64,000 nt of DNA. Origin: Ailurus styani (lineage: Eukaryota > Chordata > Mammalia > Carnivora > Ailuridae). Shown one piece after another: positions 35,300-47,258 of this stretch (its first letter is position 1; each line of letters begins with the position of its first letter). The stretch is taken from contig LNAC01000768.1 in assembly GCA_002007465.1 (NCBI GenBank), positions 62,001 to 126,000 of the forward strand. The letters are read 5' to 3'. The notes under the pieces were generated by a model. That model ran no database searches, had not been told where the DNA came from, and worked only from the letters and a program-made list of their open reading frames with translations. A program made the position numbers and the translations under genes.

Positions 35300-36010
35300 A
35301 TTAATAAACATTATTTTTAGGGCAATTTATGTACAGAGCAAAATGAAGTAAAAAGTACAGGGAATTCCCATGTATCACTGCTCCCACACATGCACAATCT
35401 TCCCCACTATCAATATCCCACCATATAGTCCACAGTTGTTACAATGAACGAACCTACACGGGTACTTAGTACTACCCATAGTCCATAATCTATGCTAGTA
35501 TTCACTCTTCATACTGTGTATTCTACAGGTATCCACAAATATATAATGATATACATTCATTCATACAGAATAGTTTCACTGCCCTAAAAATCTGTGCCGT
35601 GCCTATTCATCTCACCCTCGCCATCTAACTCCTGGCAACTACTGATCTTATTATTGTTTCCGTCATTTCACCTTTTTCTAGAATGTCATGTAACTGGAAC
35701 CATACAGTATGTGGTTTTCTCAGATTGGCTTCTTTCATTCTACAATATGCATTTACATTTCTTCCACATCTTTTGATGGCTAGGTAGCTCATTTCTTTTT
35801 AGTGCTGAATCATATTCCATTGTTTGGATGTACTAAGGTTTACTTATTCATTCCTCTATTAAAGGACATCTTGACTATGTCCAAGTTTTGGCAGTTGTGA
35901 ATAAAGCTGATATGAACGTCTGGATCTAAGTTTTTGTGTAGATATAACTTTTCAATTCATTTGAGTAAATACCAAGGAACATATGTGATTGGGGGTATTT
36001 ACATTTTTAA
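35300..36010 (-). mobile_element. Old LINE-1 (L1M-type) 3' end, antisense
   Basis: 'tacagggaattcccatgtat', 'ccactatcaatatcccacc', 'tagtttcactgccctaaaaat' and then the reversed ORF2 end 'catttctttttagtgctgaat' and 'ggcagttgtgaataaagctg' are in antisense L1M order. Older than the carnivore L1 copies. Confidence 0.8.
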
Positions 36011-36471
36011 AATGATTTTTTGAGAAAATTTTACAGGATTAATTGTGTTTGTTCTTACCACTCAGCAAATATACTCTGTTGACAAAAGATATAATTTTTC
36101 ATTTTAAATTATTAATGAGACTACCAATATTTGCATTTTTATTTTCTCTTCCTTTCTTTTTTTCTCAAAGGTAATATAAAATGTAAAGCTGTCTTTATTT
36201 TATAACTATAATTCACTACATCTATTTTTCAGAAATTCAAAATTACATTGAATAAAAATGAAGATCCTTTAGATATTGTCAAAATACAGAAGTAAGGGGA
36301 ACCTTACGGTTTTATCTATTACTTTGGCAAAAGTACTCCTGACAAAATAGTGGGGATAGAATCCCAAGAGGCAAAAAGGGATCTGAGAAAGTATTGTCCT
36401 TAAATAATTCAAGAAAATTTCCTCTGAAAATGAAAAGGATTTAGAAGATAAATATTTTTCTGTTTTTTTCC

Positions 36472-36556
36472 TTCTCCCTCTTCCTTCCTTCCTTCCTTCC
36501 TTCCTTCCTTCCTTCCTTCCTTCCAACCTTCCTTCCTTCCCTCCTTCCTTCCTTTT
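36472..36556. repeat. (CCTT)n tetranucleotide microsatellite
   Basis: About 20 TTCC/CCTT units with one AACC interruption near 36525. On the minus strand it creates a spurious Lys/Glu/Gly/Arg-repeat frame. Confidence 0.97.
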
Positions 36557-36569
36557 AGAGAAGAGTTAC

Positions 36570-37300
36570 TAGAAACCAATATTTGTTTTTACAGTCACAT
36601 GACAGGAAGAGCTTATTTTTTTCATGAGATCTGACATAAACCTCTTTATTAACAATATGCGGTACGTAAAAGGACTATGTTTTTCTTTTTTCATTTTGAC
36701 TACCAGAATAATCAAAGCCTAATCTGTGTCTCATATGTAGCAATTGTATGTGACATTATTTACCCCTTAATTGTGATAAAATTTCTAAGTCAAGACATTA
36801 TTCTTAATTCATGTTATAATCTGATCCTCATTCATTTTAATTTATATTTTATCATTTTACAGTTTGTGCTTCTGTTATATGCCATTCCACATATGTGAGA
36901 TACAAGACCGAGTATAAATTAACAAATATGTCTTGAAATGTGATCCTTTCTAATGTGTATTGAGGTAGCAATGTAGCAGGCATCTAGAGGTCATTTCAGG
37001 GGCTGCTGATCTGTGGGTTGATCCCAATTTGTGACTCTACTTTGTAAGTCACTGAAAGATGGGTCTCACACCAACCCCTTCTCAACCATATATTCTGAAA
37101 TATAACTAGGGCATGAAAGAGTTGTCATTTCTTTCTCTCACCCTTTCTATCCTGCTAGTCTTCCCCAATCTAAAGACATAACAGGTTAGATGAAGTTTTA
37201 AAATTTTCCATCTATATCTCAACACAGAATGGAATACATGAATAACAGAGATAATTTTTCTCAAACTTGGTAGTTCCCTTTCATCAAAACCATGGTACAG
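36570..37300. other. Unassigned AT-rich DNA
   Basis: No nameable repeat. A 73-codon frame (36677-36898) is hydrophobic by AT bias only. Confidence 0.5.
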
Positions 37301-37329
37301 ATCTACCTCTTAAAAATAAGAGTAATTCA

Positions 37330-37541
37330 GGGTGCCTGGCTGGCTCAGTGGGTTGGAGCCTCTGCTTTTGGCTCAGGTCATGATCTCAGCGTCCTGGGAT
37401 CGAGGCCCACATCGGGCTCTCTGCTCAGCAGGGAGCCTGCTTCCTCCTCTCCCTGTCTCTCTGCCTGCCTCTCTGCCTACTTGTGATCTCTCTCTCTGTG
37501 TCAAATAAATAAATAAAATCTTTAAAAAAATAAAAAATAAA
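37330..37541 (+). mobile_element. Can-SINE, young mustelid-type copy
   Basis: Near-consensus with head 'gggtgcctggctggctcagt' and tail containing TAAAAAATAAAAAAAATAAG. Perfect 18-bp duplication AAAAATAAGAGTAATTCA (37312-37329 and 37542-37559). Confidence 0.97.
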
Positions 37542-37589
37542 AAAAATAAGAGTAATTCATTTGGGTTCTCCTTCCATCCAATATTCCTC

Positions 37590-37608
37590 TTTCCTTTCCT
37601 TTCCTTTC
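37590..37608. repeat. (TTTCC)n short array
   Basis: About four TTTCC units just downstream of the SINE. Confidence 0.7.
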
Positions 37609-37929
37609 AAGGGCAAATAAAACAATATAACTTCCTTAGTTTAACTTTTACTGTGATTTTTCCGAAAAAAACAGATCTAGAATTATTGTACTGACACTTT
37701 CTTGGCCTTTCTTATATCCAAGAAGTACAGACGTAATAATTAATGGTATTATTTTAACCATCCAGTATGGTGGATAGATACATAGATATATAGATAAGTG
37801 GATAAATATCTTCATACATATCTCAACTAATCTATATTTGGTATTATTTAAATCAGTAGGTGGGGCCATTTAACACAAGCTAAACTATCTTTGTCATTTG
37901 AGCATTCGCATAAAAGTGTCTTTATATAG

Positions 37930-38490
37930 CCCTCCAGAATAAATAAACTCTTTGTGACATCCTTCTGCTTAAAATATTTCTGCTGTATATACTGCTTTTA
38001 GGATAAAGACAAACTCTTTTATTTATTTATTTATTTTTTGACAAAGATACCCTTAAGCATCTTTATCCGGCTCATTCTTCTTACTTTAACTCTTATTACT
38101 AGATTTGTCACAAATGATAGGCGATATCTATATTCAATTACTTTCTGGTCCTTTAATGGATTATGCTCTATCACAACTCATGGAATTTGAACATGCACTT
38201 AGTCTGGACTTCTAATTTATTGTCTTTGACATCTCAGCCAAGTCTTGTCTTTACATAGGAAGCCTTCTCCTAGTGTACCTCCCCATGACTCATCATCCTT
38301 GATCTGAATTAGGTAAACAACCTTTATGCATATCCCTATCATAACACTTAATATACTGAATTTTAAATCTTTTACTTGACGCTATTTTCATTTCCATTAT
38401 ATTTTGAAGGAAAAATCTGGTTTAAAGCTGTATTTCACAACATCCAACATCCAGGAAATGAATAATAAATGGCTTGAAGAAAATGTATTG
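37930..38490 (+). mobile_element. L2 fossil, sense, with 3' end
   Basis: 'cttctgcttaaaatatttctgc', 'aagccttctcctagtgtac' and a terminal 'ggaaatgaataataaatgg' mirror the L2 3' region and its 'caataaatatttgttgaatg' end. A (TTTA)n stretch lies at 38020-38036. Diverged. Confidence 0.5.
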
Positions 38491-38494
38491 AGTT

Positions 38495-39210
38495 CAATAT
38501 TCATCGAACTAAATACATGTACAGAACAGAGGTGAGTAGATTTAGTGGTCCATTCCAGACATATTGGTAAAGAGAACAGATGTATGATTTGGGAAAACAG
38601 TTCTTTCTAACCAATGCCTTCTCTCTCCCATAGGCTAAAATTATTTCTTTTATTGCTTACATAACTATCAATCTAAAAATTCTATTACTAATTCATTTAT
38701 GTAGAAGTAGTACACTCCTTCAACATTCATAAGTCCAGAGAATGATTAGGCTAAGTAGTCATTCAATGCCTGTTTTCAGTTGTTTTTACTCCTGTTATTT
38801 TTTCTAATAATAAGGGATTAGCCAGCCTAAAACTGCCCAGTATTATCATGTAAATTGAAATCTATAGTAATTTCAAGAGGAAATACTAGAAAACTGTCTA
38901 TGTGTTGCTGAGATTAAAATACATTTGGAGATATTAAATATTTAGTGTAAAAAATTGTACCAATTTTCTTACTGGCACATTTTTTCTACTTAATAAAATA
39001 TGTACAGATATAGATTTTTTCCTTGGGACAAAATTAAGCGAATTCTACCACAATGAATGTTATTAACACAACAAAATAACCTTTTTAAAAACTGACCAAA
39101 TTTGAAATATATTTACTAACCCCAAATTAACACTCATGAAAAAATAATTGCCCCTAAGCTGCTAACAATTCATTGAAATCAGCCACAGTGCAACGTGGCA
39201 GATTCATATT
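38495..39210. other. Unassigned AT-rich DNA
   Basis: No recognisable element or coding signal. Confidence 0.5.
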
Positions 39211-39216
39211 CCCACA

Positions 39217-39335
39217 ACTCCAGTAAAATAGCTCTGTCAAGGATGTAAGTTTCACATTGCAATAGCTATTGGTCATATCTTAATCCTCATGTTTTTTAAG
39301 TGGTCATTCGTATTTGAACCAGAATTTTAGAGTGA
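39217..39335 (+). mobile_element. L2 fragment, sense
   Basis: Resembles 40268-40390 word for word: 'ccagtaaaat', 'tctgtcaa(g/a)gat', 'atcttaatc(c/t)tcat', 'gtgg(t/c)ca' and 'agaatt(t/c)tag'. Two related L2 copies about 1.05 kb apart in the same direction. Confidence 0.55.
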
Positions 39336-39339
39336 ACAT

Positions 39340-40260
39340 GGGCAGGAGAAAAGTGAATAAAAAACCATTGTAAGGCACATACTATTTGTAGTAAGTAAGA
39401 TGGTGACTTTGTGAACCTTCCAATTGGAAACTGAGGAGCTAAGGGGGGCAATGTGTTGTCAGGCTCTTAGTACCTACCTAATGTATTTCAAAGGGTTGTA
39501 TAAGGTAGCCCTGCCTGGTAATCCTTGGTCCTTCCAGTGTGACAACATACTGAAAAGTAGAGCATGAATTTATCAAATTCAAAGACCCAGTGTAAATAAC
39601 TTCTACTTCTAAGACCTTAGCTCAAACAACTCCAATAATGTTGAATCATCTACTCCAGCTTACATAGCACGTAACTTGCATCCAGTGTGTCCACTTACAC
39701 AATGAACTAATTAGTTGAAATATAATTCTATTTCTGTCAGAGGAAATGAAGAACAGAAATCAACTTTCCTTTCTTAATATTTTAACTCAGTTTTTTTCTA
39801 CTTCCTGATTTGTGAACTATTCCTGGCTAGCAAAAATTTTAAAAGGAAAAGTCCGGTAATGGATTGGGCCTTTTGACCTTCAATCAGGCAGCTTTATTTT
39901 CAGATAAGTCTTCTTAAAATATCAGAATTGCTCTAAACAAGCATTTTGATTGAAATATTTTATAATGTGTCAACAGTTCCTATATTAGGGTATAATTCTA
40001 ACTCCTTTTTGAACTTGTTTAGTTTTCCCATATGTGGGTAAGACCTCTAGATTTTCAAATCTAAATGTCCGGTGATGAACAAGACAATAGGCAAAATTTC
40101 TTTGTGATGATTTTATGATATTAAAAATACACAAATCTGTTTCAGGAAATCAGAAACTGCAAAGTTCCCTGTGAATGCTATAGATTGAAAAGTTGTCAAA
40201 ATACAATGTTTCCAACTGCTCTCCTCCAGTTCTCCCTGAATAAACCCAAGCCAGACTTTT
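39340..40260. other. Unassigned DNA between two L2 fragments
   Basis: Nothing recognised. It could include unrecognisable L2 sequence. Confidence 0.45.
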
Positions 40261-40267
40261 ATCTCCA

Positions 40268-40840
40268 CCATTCCAGTAAAATGTTTCTGTCAAAGATACA
40301 AATGACTTTCATATTTTAATAACCACTGCTCAGATCTTAATCTTCATCTTACTTGAGTGGCCAGTCACATTTCAACAAGAATTCTAGGCTCAAATGTCCA
40401 AACGCTCTTGTTGTCCATTTTCACTGGAACCCTAATAGGAATTGTAAACTTAACCTATCTAAAACTCAAATTTTGAACTTTTCCTCCAAATCTTATCCTG
40501 CAGATATTCTTCCAAATGAGATAATGGCAACCCTATTCCTCTACTTTCTTTCATGTAAAAATTGTTGGAGTCAATATTACTTGACCTCTTTTTCTCTCTT
40601 GTCCCAGCCATTCAACAAAAACTTTTCTTGGCACTGTCTTCAAAAATATCCAAAATTTTATAATTTCTTAGCCCCTCCAAGGTTATTCTGTGGTCCAAAC
40701 CACCAATGTCTCTTACCAAGATTATTGTAAGAATCTTAAGAAGGTCTACTTTTGTTACTGCCAAATTACTGCATGCCTTACTATCTTACTTTGTTCAGTT
40801 CTTTACTCAAAAGTTATCCTGATGGCAATACCTTTGCTTG
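40268..40840 (+). mobile_element. L2 fossil, sense, ORF2 3' part
   Basis: 'gtaaacttaacctatctaaaactc', 'atggcaaccctattcct', 'ttggagtcaatattacttgacc', 'cttcaaaaatatccaaaat' and 'ggtccaaaccaccaatgtc' follow the L2 reverse-transcriptase 3' coding region in order. A 125-codon open frame (40353-40730) crosses it, left open by chance. Confidence 0.75.
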
Positions 40841-40872
40841 TAACTTTATTTAAAATTTAATCAAGGTACTCC

Positions 40873-40873
<1 letters not shown>

Positions 40874-40947
<74 letters not shown>

Positions 40948-40948
40948 T
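40874..40948. repeat. Compound (CT)n(CA)n microsatellite
   Basis: About 18 CT units followed by about 18 CA units, with a CTCG interruption near 40935. Confidence 0.97.
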
Positions 40949-40949
40949 T

Positions 40950-41335
40950 TCTATCACTTTCACCTACATTAATTGTTCCCTGTAGCACTAATTAGTATTA
41001 ACATGCAGAGGATAAGATGCATATCTGCCAGCAAAGAAAAAGGGGTAAGGCTCCAAACTCTATGTTAATTATAATAATAAATGTTGTCTGCTAGTGAATT
41101 TGGTGTTTGGGAAACAAAGAAAATATCACTTTAGTTTACAGGTCATTGCACAAATAGAACGACCCAACAGAGAGCCTCATCTGCCTCTAATCACATCTAC
41201 ATGACAAAAACCTGGATGACTTTGAGACTGAACTTTATATTGTAATGGGAAGAAACTCATAGGGTTTCAGGAAAGACTGATCATATTTTACATGTGTAAG
41301 GACCATAAATAATTTGTAACTTGAGAGTGGACTGT
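40950..41335. other. Unassigned DNA
   Basis: No recognised feature. Confidence 0.5.
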
Positions 41336-41339
41336 ACTC

Positions 41340-41836
41340 ATTTAAAGATGACTAGAAATTCTTTGCCCTTATCCTATTGAAATAAGGAGCCCATTTTTCA
41401 TTCCCCTGAAGCTGGCATCGCCCAGTGATTTATTTTAACTAATAAAATAAGAAGTAACAATGTTTAAATTATGAGACAGGACTTTAAGAGTTCTGTAAGC
41501 TTCTGTCTTTGCCATTTGAAATGCTCCTTTTTGGAACCCAAACACCAATACTATGAGGAAGTGCAAGTACCTATATACAAAAGACCATGTGGAGAAGAAC
41601 TGAAGCTCCTGGCCTGCACGTCCACCTGAGGTCCCAGCTGGCAGTTAGCATCAACTATCAACTGGTGAATAAGAACATTTTGGATTGTTCATCCACCCTA
41701 GTACTTCAACTAACACCACATAGAACAAAAGGACTGCCGAGTCAACCCACAGAAATATGAGATATAATAAATTGTTGTATTCTTAAGTCACCTTTGGGGA
41801 TGAATATTTTATTAAATAGTAATAAATGACCCAAAC
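41340..41836 (+). mobile_element. MaLR LTR (MLT1-like), sense
   Basis: 'gttttggaacccaaacacc'-like region, 'catgtggagaagaactgaagc', 'gtcaacccacagaaatatgag' and 'ataataaattgttgtattc' correspond to the last half of MLT1-type LTRs. Its end overlaps the segment duplicated around the assembly gap. Confidence 0.6.
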
Positions 41837-41970
41837 AACATTACTTCAGGGACCCAGGCCTCCTTCTATATTTTTGATCCGCTATCTTCTAAAAACATGG
41901 TGTCCTTTTGTGGATTCTCTATATCCAAATAGGAGGCGAGAGAACAGAGAAATGGAAAATCACAAGGGAG
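41814..41970. repeat. 157-bp direct repeat, copy 1, next to assembly gap
   Basis: Base-for-base the same as 42059-42215 by eye (offset 245). It ends exactly where the SINE fragment begins (after 'cacaagggag'). Confidence 0.95.
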
Positions 41971-42057
41971 GGCGCCTGGGTGGCTCAGTGGGTTAAAGCC
42001 TCTGCTTTCAGCTCAGGTCATGATCCCAGGGTCCTGGGATCGAGGCCCATGTCAGGC
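41971..42057 (+). mobile_element. Can-SINE, 5' half only, cut by gap
   Basis: Young near-consensus head and core, stopping at 'gaggcccatgtcaggc' directly before an N. The CT tract and tail are absent. The flank to its left is repeated to the right of the N, as expected if two haplotypes were joined. Confidence 0.93.
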
Positions 42058-42058
42058 N
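42058..42058. other. Ambiguous base (assembly gap marker)
   Basis: The only N seen in the window, at the junction of the SINE fragment and the second copy of the 157-bp flank. Confidence 1.
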
Positions 42059-42215
42059 AAATAGTAATAAATGACCCAAACAACATTACTTCAGGGACCC
42101 AGGCCTCCTTCTATATTTTTGATCCGCTATCTTCTAAAAACATGGTGTCCTTTTGTGGATTCTCTATATCCAAATAGGAGGCGAGAGAACAGAGAAATGG
42201 AAAATCACAAGGGAG
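42059..42215. repeat. 157-bp direct repeat, copy 2
   Basis: Same as 41814-41970, then continues into 'atattttaggaacc' with no SINE. Probably the empty-site allele. Confidence 0.95.
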
Positions 42216-42980
42216 ATATTTTAGGAACCATACCTGAATGTAGCATATTTCTTCTTCCCATATTCCATTCGCCAGAAATTGGTCGATAAAGCTGCATGCA
42301 ACTCCTAAGAAACTCAGGGTTTTAGTCCAGCAGTATACCTGAAGAGAACGAACACTACTACTTTCCACAATAAGCTAGAAATACCACAGTTGTACTACAT
42401 TCTTTCCACAATATAGAGAGAGTATTTGCAAAGTGTGATGGTACAAATTTTAAAGTAGGAAGCTTGGGGAAGGATTATTAATTTGAAATAAATCATTAGT
42501 AGAATGAATAGAAACTTACTTTGGCCAGTTTTCTGGAATTTAGTTGTGTTCACGGATCATAATATTGTAATGGCACTAATATGAAAGGTTCTCTCAATCA
42601 ATATTCTGCTTAAGTTATGGGAAATTTAGGAAACAGTAAGTTTGTGCCATTGATTAGAGTTGTTTTTGAAGGGAAAATGTGGGACACTCAAGGAACAAAT
42701 GAGAGAATTGCATTGGCTAGAGAGTGGGTCAATGTCTATAGTGGCAGAGAAAAGATAGCAGAGAAATGGGGCACAGCGATTAGTAACATAGAATAACAAA
42801 ATTGTGAAACTCCCAGTGAGGTAAAATGACATATTCAATGTGATTAATGAAGTGAAAAAAAAATTCTGAGATAACTATTTGAAGCCACAGAATTATTTTA
42901 GAGGTAGTAAAATTATATATGATGACAGGGTCTTCCAAGTATCCATATCATTACTTGAGTGAATTGTGTTGAAGTGGAGT
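42216..42980. other. Unassigned DNA
   Basis: No recognised element. A minus-strand 70-codon frame at 42626-42838 has no domain. Confidence 0.5.
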
Positions 42981-42985
42981 TCAGA

Positions 42986-43098
42986 GAAAGATATAAAAAA
43001 AGATATAAAAGGTATATAAAAGATATGAAAAATATCTTCTTTTATAAAAAAGATATAAAAGTTTATATAAAATATATAAAAGTTATAAAACTATAAAT
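42986..43098. repeat. AGATATAAAA-type AT-rich minisatellite
   Basis: Irregular repeats of AGATATAAAA, TATATAAAAG and related words. Confidence 0.8.
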
Positions 43099-43099
43099 T

Positions 43100-43815
43100 A
43101 TTGTATAGATCATACTTATACATATTAAAGTAATTCAAATATATTCCAAGACTTGGGCAGGAATTTTTCTTACATAAAGTGTGTCAAATTTTGAGGGAGG
43201 TAGGAAAGGGTGAGGGTGAAAGTAGGTGAAAGTAGATATTTTTAATGAGGTGAAATAGTGATGAAGAGATATATGATATGAGCTTCCAAATAAATTATTT
43301 AGGTCGTTGAGTGAGGATTTAGAAATTATAGTGGAAAATCACGAAATGTCTACCTAATAAATAATTTCCACTTCCAAAACCCCAAAATTAAGCAGTTGTG
43401 GAACTGTGAATTGTATGTGTATGTTTTTGTATTGTTATGGCATTCTGAAGAAAAAACTACTGAATATTGGGACCCAGAATTGAAAGAATTAGCTTTGGAG
43501 TATAATTTATGACTGATTAACAGAAAGAGAACTCCAGATATTTACCTCTCAGAAATATGTTTTATATTTCAAGGGGTGGGAGTGGGGTGGGGCTGATACC
43601 CAGGACTTATATTCCCCCTGGAGAAATTTATTTACATTCTAAATTAAAGTAAGAACTCAGGGTTTTTACTTTGGAGCAAAGGTTTTTCTTCATCCTTTCA
43701 GGATAGAAGGGGGAAGGAATATATAGAAGCAGATAAATTCATATTTCTGTGTTCTTCATCTCTAGTACAGACCCTTGTATGTATAGGGTAACATATGGCT
43801 CTCAGTACATTGCCC
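43100..43815. other. Unassigned DNA
   Basis: No recognised element. A G-rich stretch at 43574-43590. Confidence 0.5.
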
Positions 43816-43835
43816 AAGGAATAAGAACTGAGGCA

Positions 43836-44039
43836 GGGCCCCTGGGTGGCTCAGTGGGTTAAAGCCTCTGCTTTCGGCTCAGGTCATGATCTCAGCGTCC
43901 TGGGATCGAGGCCCGCATCGGGCTCTCTGCTCAGCAGGGAGCCTGCTTCCTCCTCTCCCTGTCTCTCTGCCTGCCTCTCTGCCTACTTGTAATCTCTCTC
44001 TGTGTGTCAAATAAATAAATAAAAATCTTTAAAAAAAAA
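43836..44039 (+). mobile_element. Can-SINE, young mustelid-type copy
   Basis: Close to the consensus; shares with the 26543 copy the variants 'ctcagcgtcc' and 'cgcatcgggctctctgctc'. Perfect 13-bp duplication AAGAACTGAGGCA (43823-43835 and 44040-44052). Confidence 0.97.
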
Positions 44040-44054
44040 AAGAACTGAGGCAAA

Positions 44055-44860
44055 GGGGAGATGGTGCAAGTATTATTTAAGTATTAATAACCTGTTTGTC
44101 CATTACAAAACCCTCATGTGTGCATTCAGGATAATATTAACAACATAGATATTAAAAACCTAACAGAAGTGTAACAGAAGAATGCGAGGGTTTACTTATG
44201 ATATCTAGGAGACGGGAGAACCATATGAAGCCAAAGATACATAAGAGCTTAATTATGAAATTGGGACTCTGAAGTCAATGAAAAATGTTTTGGATAAGGA
44301 TAGAGGAAACACAAAAGAGTATGGGAGTGAGAATCTAAGGGAGAATAGGTGACTTTGGGCTGCAAAAAGGAAGATGGTTACTGAAAGTGCATCAGATAGG
44401 AGATGTCTTTAATTAAGCTGTATTCAAATTCTCAACAGACACATAAAGTTTCTATGAAATGATCAATCATAGAAAACTGAATATTATTGAGAAATTGTTG
44501 TGTTCCTAAATATGTCTCAGACACTTGCACAGAGTTTAGAATCTCTGAATCCTGACCTTTTGGTGAAATAAGCATGAATTTTTAGGGTAGAACAAGTCAC
44601 AGTTGGGCTTGCCTACATTTGGCTGTACTTCAAAGGAGATTCTAGCCAGATTCTATTGTACTGTGAGAAAATGAAGTTCACGTTCAAGTCTGGATGACCA
44701 GGTTTTGCCATGGTGAAGAAGGGTGGGCGCAGTATCCCAGATGGAAAATTGATGGAGAAAGACATGTATACCATGTACATAACTTAAAGAATAATTTTTA
44801 TTGTATACACAGTAAATAACTGCAGCAACCCATGAGTTATTTTCAGAAAATTATCTTTGT
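44055..44860. other. Unassigned DNA
   Basis: No recognised element or gene signal. Confidence 0.5.
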
Positions 44861-44874
44861 AGAAAGTGAGATTT

Positions 44875-45049
44875 TTAAAAAGATTTTATTTATTTATTTG
44901 AGAGAGAGAGAGCACAAACAGGAGAAGGAGGAGCAGGAGAGGGAGAAGTAGACTCCCTGCTGAGCAGATACTCTGACTATGGGCTCGATCCCAGGATCCT
45001 GAAATCATGAAGGCAGATGCTTAACTGAATAAGCCACTCAGGCATCACA
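44875..45049 (-). mobile_element. Can-SINE, antisense, older copy
   Basis: Reversed copy with shortened core. Perfect 12-bp duplication AAAGTGAGATTT (44863-44874 and 45050-45061). Its head end (44995 onward) is included in the 311-bp tandem duplication. Confidence 0.93.
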
Positions 45050-45617
45050 AAAGTGAGATTTCTTTATGTGATTTTCACTTAAGCAAATATCAAGCCCTCT
45101 CTTCTACCAATAATGTAAGTACATACTAATCTTATATCAGAGAAAGCCAAAAAAATGATTTCCACAACCTTGGCTCTGTCTGCATTGTGATCATTGAGCA
45201 ACATGGGTGGATTCTTTAAGAATGAAAAAAGAACCACATTTTATTAAAAAATAATTTCTAATTAATTCTAGAAGGCTGTCATAAGGATTAATGATCTAAT
45301 TTGTTGATCCTGAAATCATGAAGGCAGATGCTTAACTGAATAAGCCACTCAGGCATCACAAAAGTGAGATTTCTTTATGTGATTTTCACTTAAGCAAATA
45401 TCAAGCCCTCTCTTCTACCAATAATGTAAGTACATACTAATCTTATATCAGAGAAAGCCAAAAAAATGATTTCCACAACCTTGGCTCTGTCTGCATTGTG
45501 ATCATTGAGCAACATGGGTGGATTCTTTAAGAATGAAAAAAGAACCACATTTTATTAAAAAATAATTTCTAATTAATTCTAGAAGGCTGTCATAAGGATT
45601 AATGATCTAATTTGTTG
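44995..45617. repeat. 311-bp direct tandem duplication, apparently identical
   Basis: Copy 1 about 44996-45306, copy 2 about 45307-45617, offset exactly 311. I could find no difference by eye. The junction shares GA microhomology. Copy 2 carries a partial SINE head (about 45307-45360) and a duplicated copy of the SINE's target-site duplication. Confidence 0.95.
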
Positions 45618-45618
45618 A

Positions 45619-45799
45619 GGTACTTATATCCATTTCTGATCCAATGTCAGTGCTATCAGCATTTGCTGAATGAACACAATGTAAGAAGCCTTTTATCTTT
45701 TATCTAAAACCCAAAGAAGTAACGATGTAGTTCACATTCTGCAGTTTGGGAAGGAGATATTCCTATGGTTCAGTTTGAAATTCTGAGGGCAACTTTGCA

Positions 45800-45861
<62 letters not shown>

Positions 45862-46715
45862 GTTTAGTTAGATTTGATTTTTTCAAATAAATTATTCTAG
45901 ATTTTTAGTTTTAACACCAAAATCTTGTGTTATTATTCAAAATAATATGTCAGAAGATACATTCATATTTCTGGCATTTCTACTTGAATTCAATGGTCAC
46001 AAACAATTAGAATCTATGATAAAGGTTTATCATTTAAATCATCTAGAATTCTACATCAGTACCCACCTACACATATTTGAGAGGTTTATTTACAATTAAA
46101 ATTGGTCATACACATACTATTAATTCTGAAGGAACAAAGGGGATCCATTAGAATGTTTTGCATATTCTGGCTTAATTAAATGCCAACATCAAAATTTAAA
46201 CTAACTTTAGCTTTTCCCTGGTGAAGAGATGTAAGAACTAATTTTATTAATTAAAGTTAATAAATGTTTGAGTTTTAAGTACAAGTTTTAAGTGAAGTGA
46301 CCAATGTTTCTTAGGTAAGAAAAAAAGAGAAGTCTTAACAAAGTTTATATATCCTTCAAGAAAAAGCATAAAGTCAGTAAGAACCCCAATAAGTCGATTT
46401 TCAGTGTAGTGCACCGTGGTTTAGCTCCATAATTCTCATTATGTCTAATTGGCATCAGGCAGTTAAACTTTCTATACTACACTAAAAATGAAGCAAGTAC
46501 AATATCACGCTGTGCATATACTTCAAATATGTTTAATATCCTATTGCTTTACTTAAGTTTTACTCACCAGGACAAGCTTCACTGAGGTTGCAGTCTTCTA
46601 AATAGAAAGAAGAAAATCACTTTGAACTTTCTGCTTTCAACAGTAAATTCCAGCAGAGGAAAACAGTCAGGCTGTGTGGACAAATGTCTTACTGGCCTCG
46701 CACACTCGCCACCTA
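45619..46715. other. Unassigned AT-rich DNA with a GT array
   Basis: Apart from the microsatellite at 45803-45860, no element is recognised. Confidence 0.5.
45803..45860. repeat. (GT)n microsatellite, about 29 units
   Basis: Uninterrupted GT run. The longest dinucleotide array in the window. Confidence 0.98.
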
Positions 46716-46721
46716 CATAAA

Positions 46722-47258
46722 AATGCTATACTATTTTTCTATTGCTGTATAACAAATTACCACACACTTAACAGTTTAGCAATGCACAATTATCTTGTTT
46801 TCCATGGGTTAGAAGTCCACGCATGGTTCTGCCACTTAGGGCCTCACAAGGCAAAAATTAAGGCATCAGCAAGCTAAATTTATATCCAGAAGTTGACTGG
46901 GATATGCCCCCAAGCTCTGTTTGTTGGAAAAATTCACTTCCTAGCTGTATAATGAAGGGCCTGGCTTCATGTGGGATTTGCGGAAAGCCACCCTTGGATT
47001 CTAAAGCCACGCACTGTACCTTGTCATGCAGCAGTCTTACAGAGCCTGTCAAACCATTGCAATTTACCTTTTTAAGGCCAGCAGGAGAATCTTTCTCCAG
47101 TCTTCTAAGACAAAGTCTTCTAATAACAGTGTGTAATAAACCTAATAGTGGAAGTGATCATCCTATTACATTTACTACCCTCCACTGGCTAGAATCAAAT
47201 TTCAGATTCCATAACACTCAAGGGGAAAGGATTCTACAAGGTTTAGCCAATGATTTTT
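46722..47258 (-). mobile_element. MaLR LTR (MLT1-like), antisense
   Basis: Reversed landmarks: 'tattgctgtataacaaattacc', 'ttagaagtccacgcatgg', 'gggcctcacaaggcaaaaatt', 'ttaaggccagcaggagaatctt', 'gaagtgatcatcctattac' and 'cactcaaggggaaaggattc'. The 163-codon frame at 46904-47395 runs across it by chance. Confidence 0.8.

Noticed and set aside
40353..40730. 125-codon plus-strand frame
   Set aside because: Lies within a diverged L2. The nucleotide match explains it; no functional domain is readable.
44995..45617. Segmental duplication carrying a gene fragment
   Set aside because: The 311-bp unit has only a SINE head and non-coding DNA.
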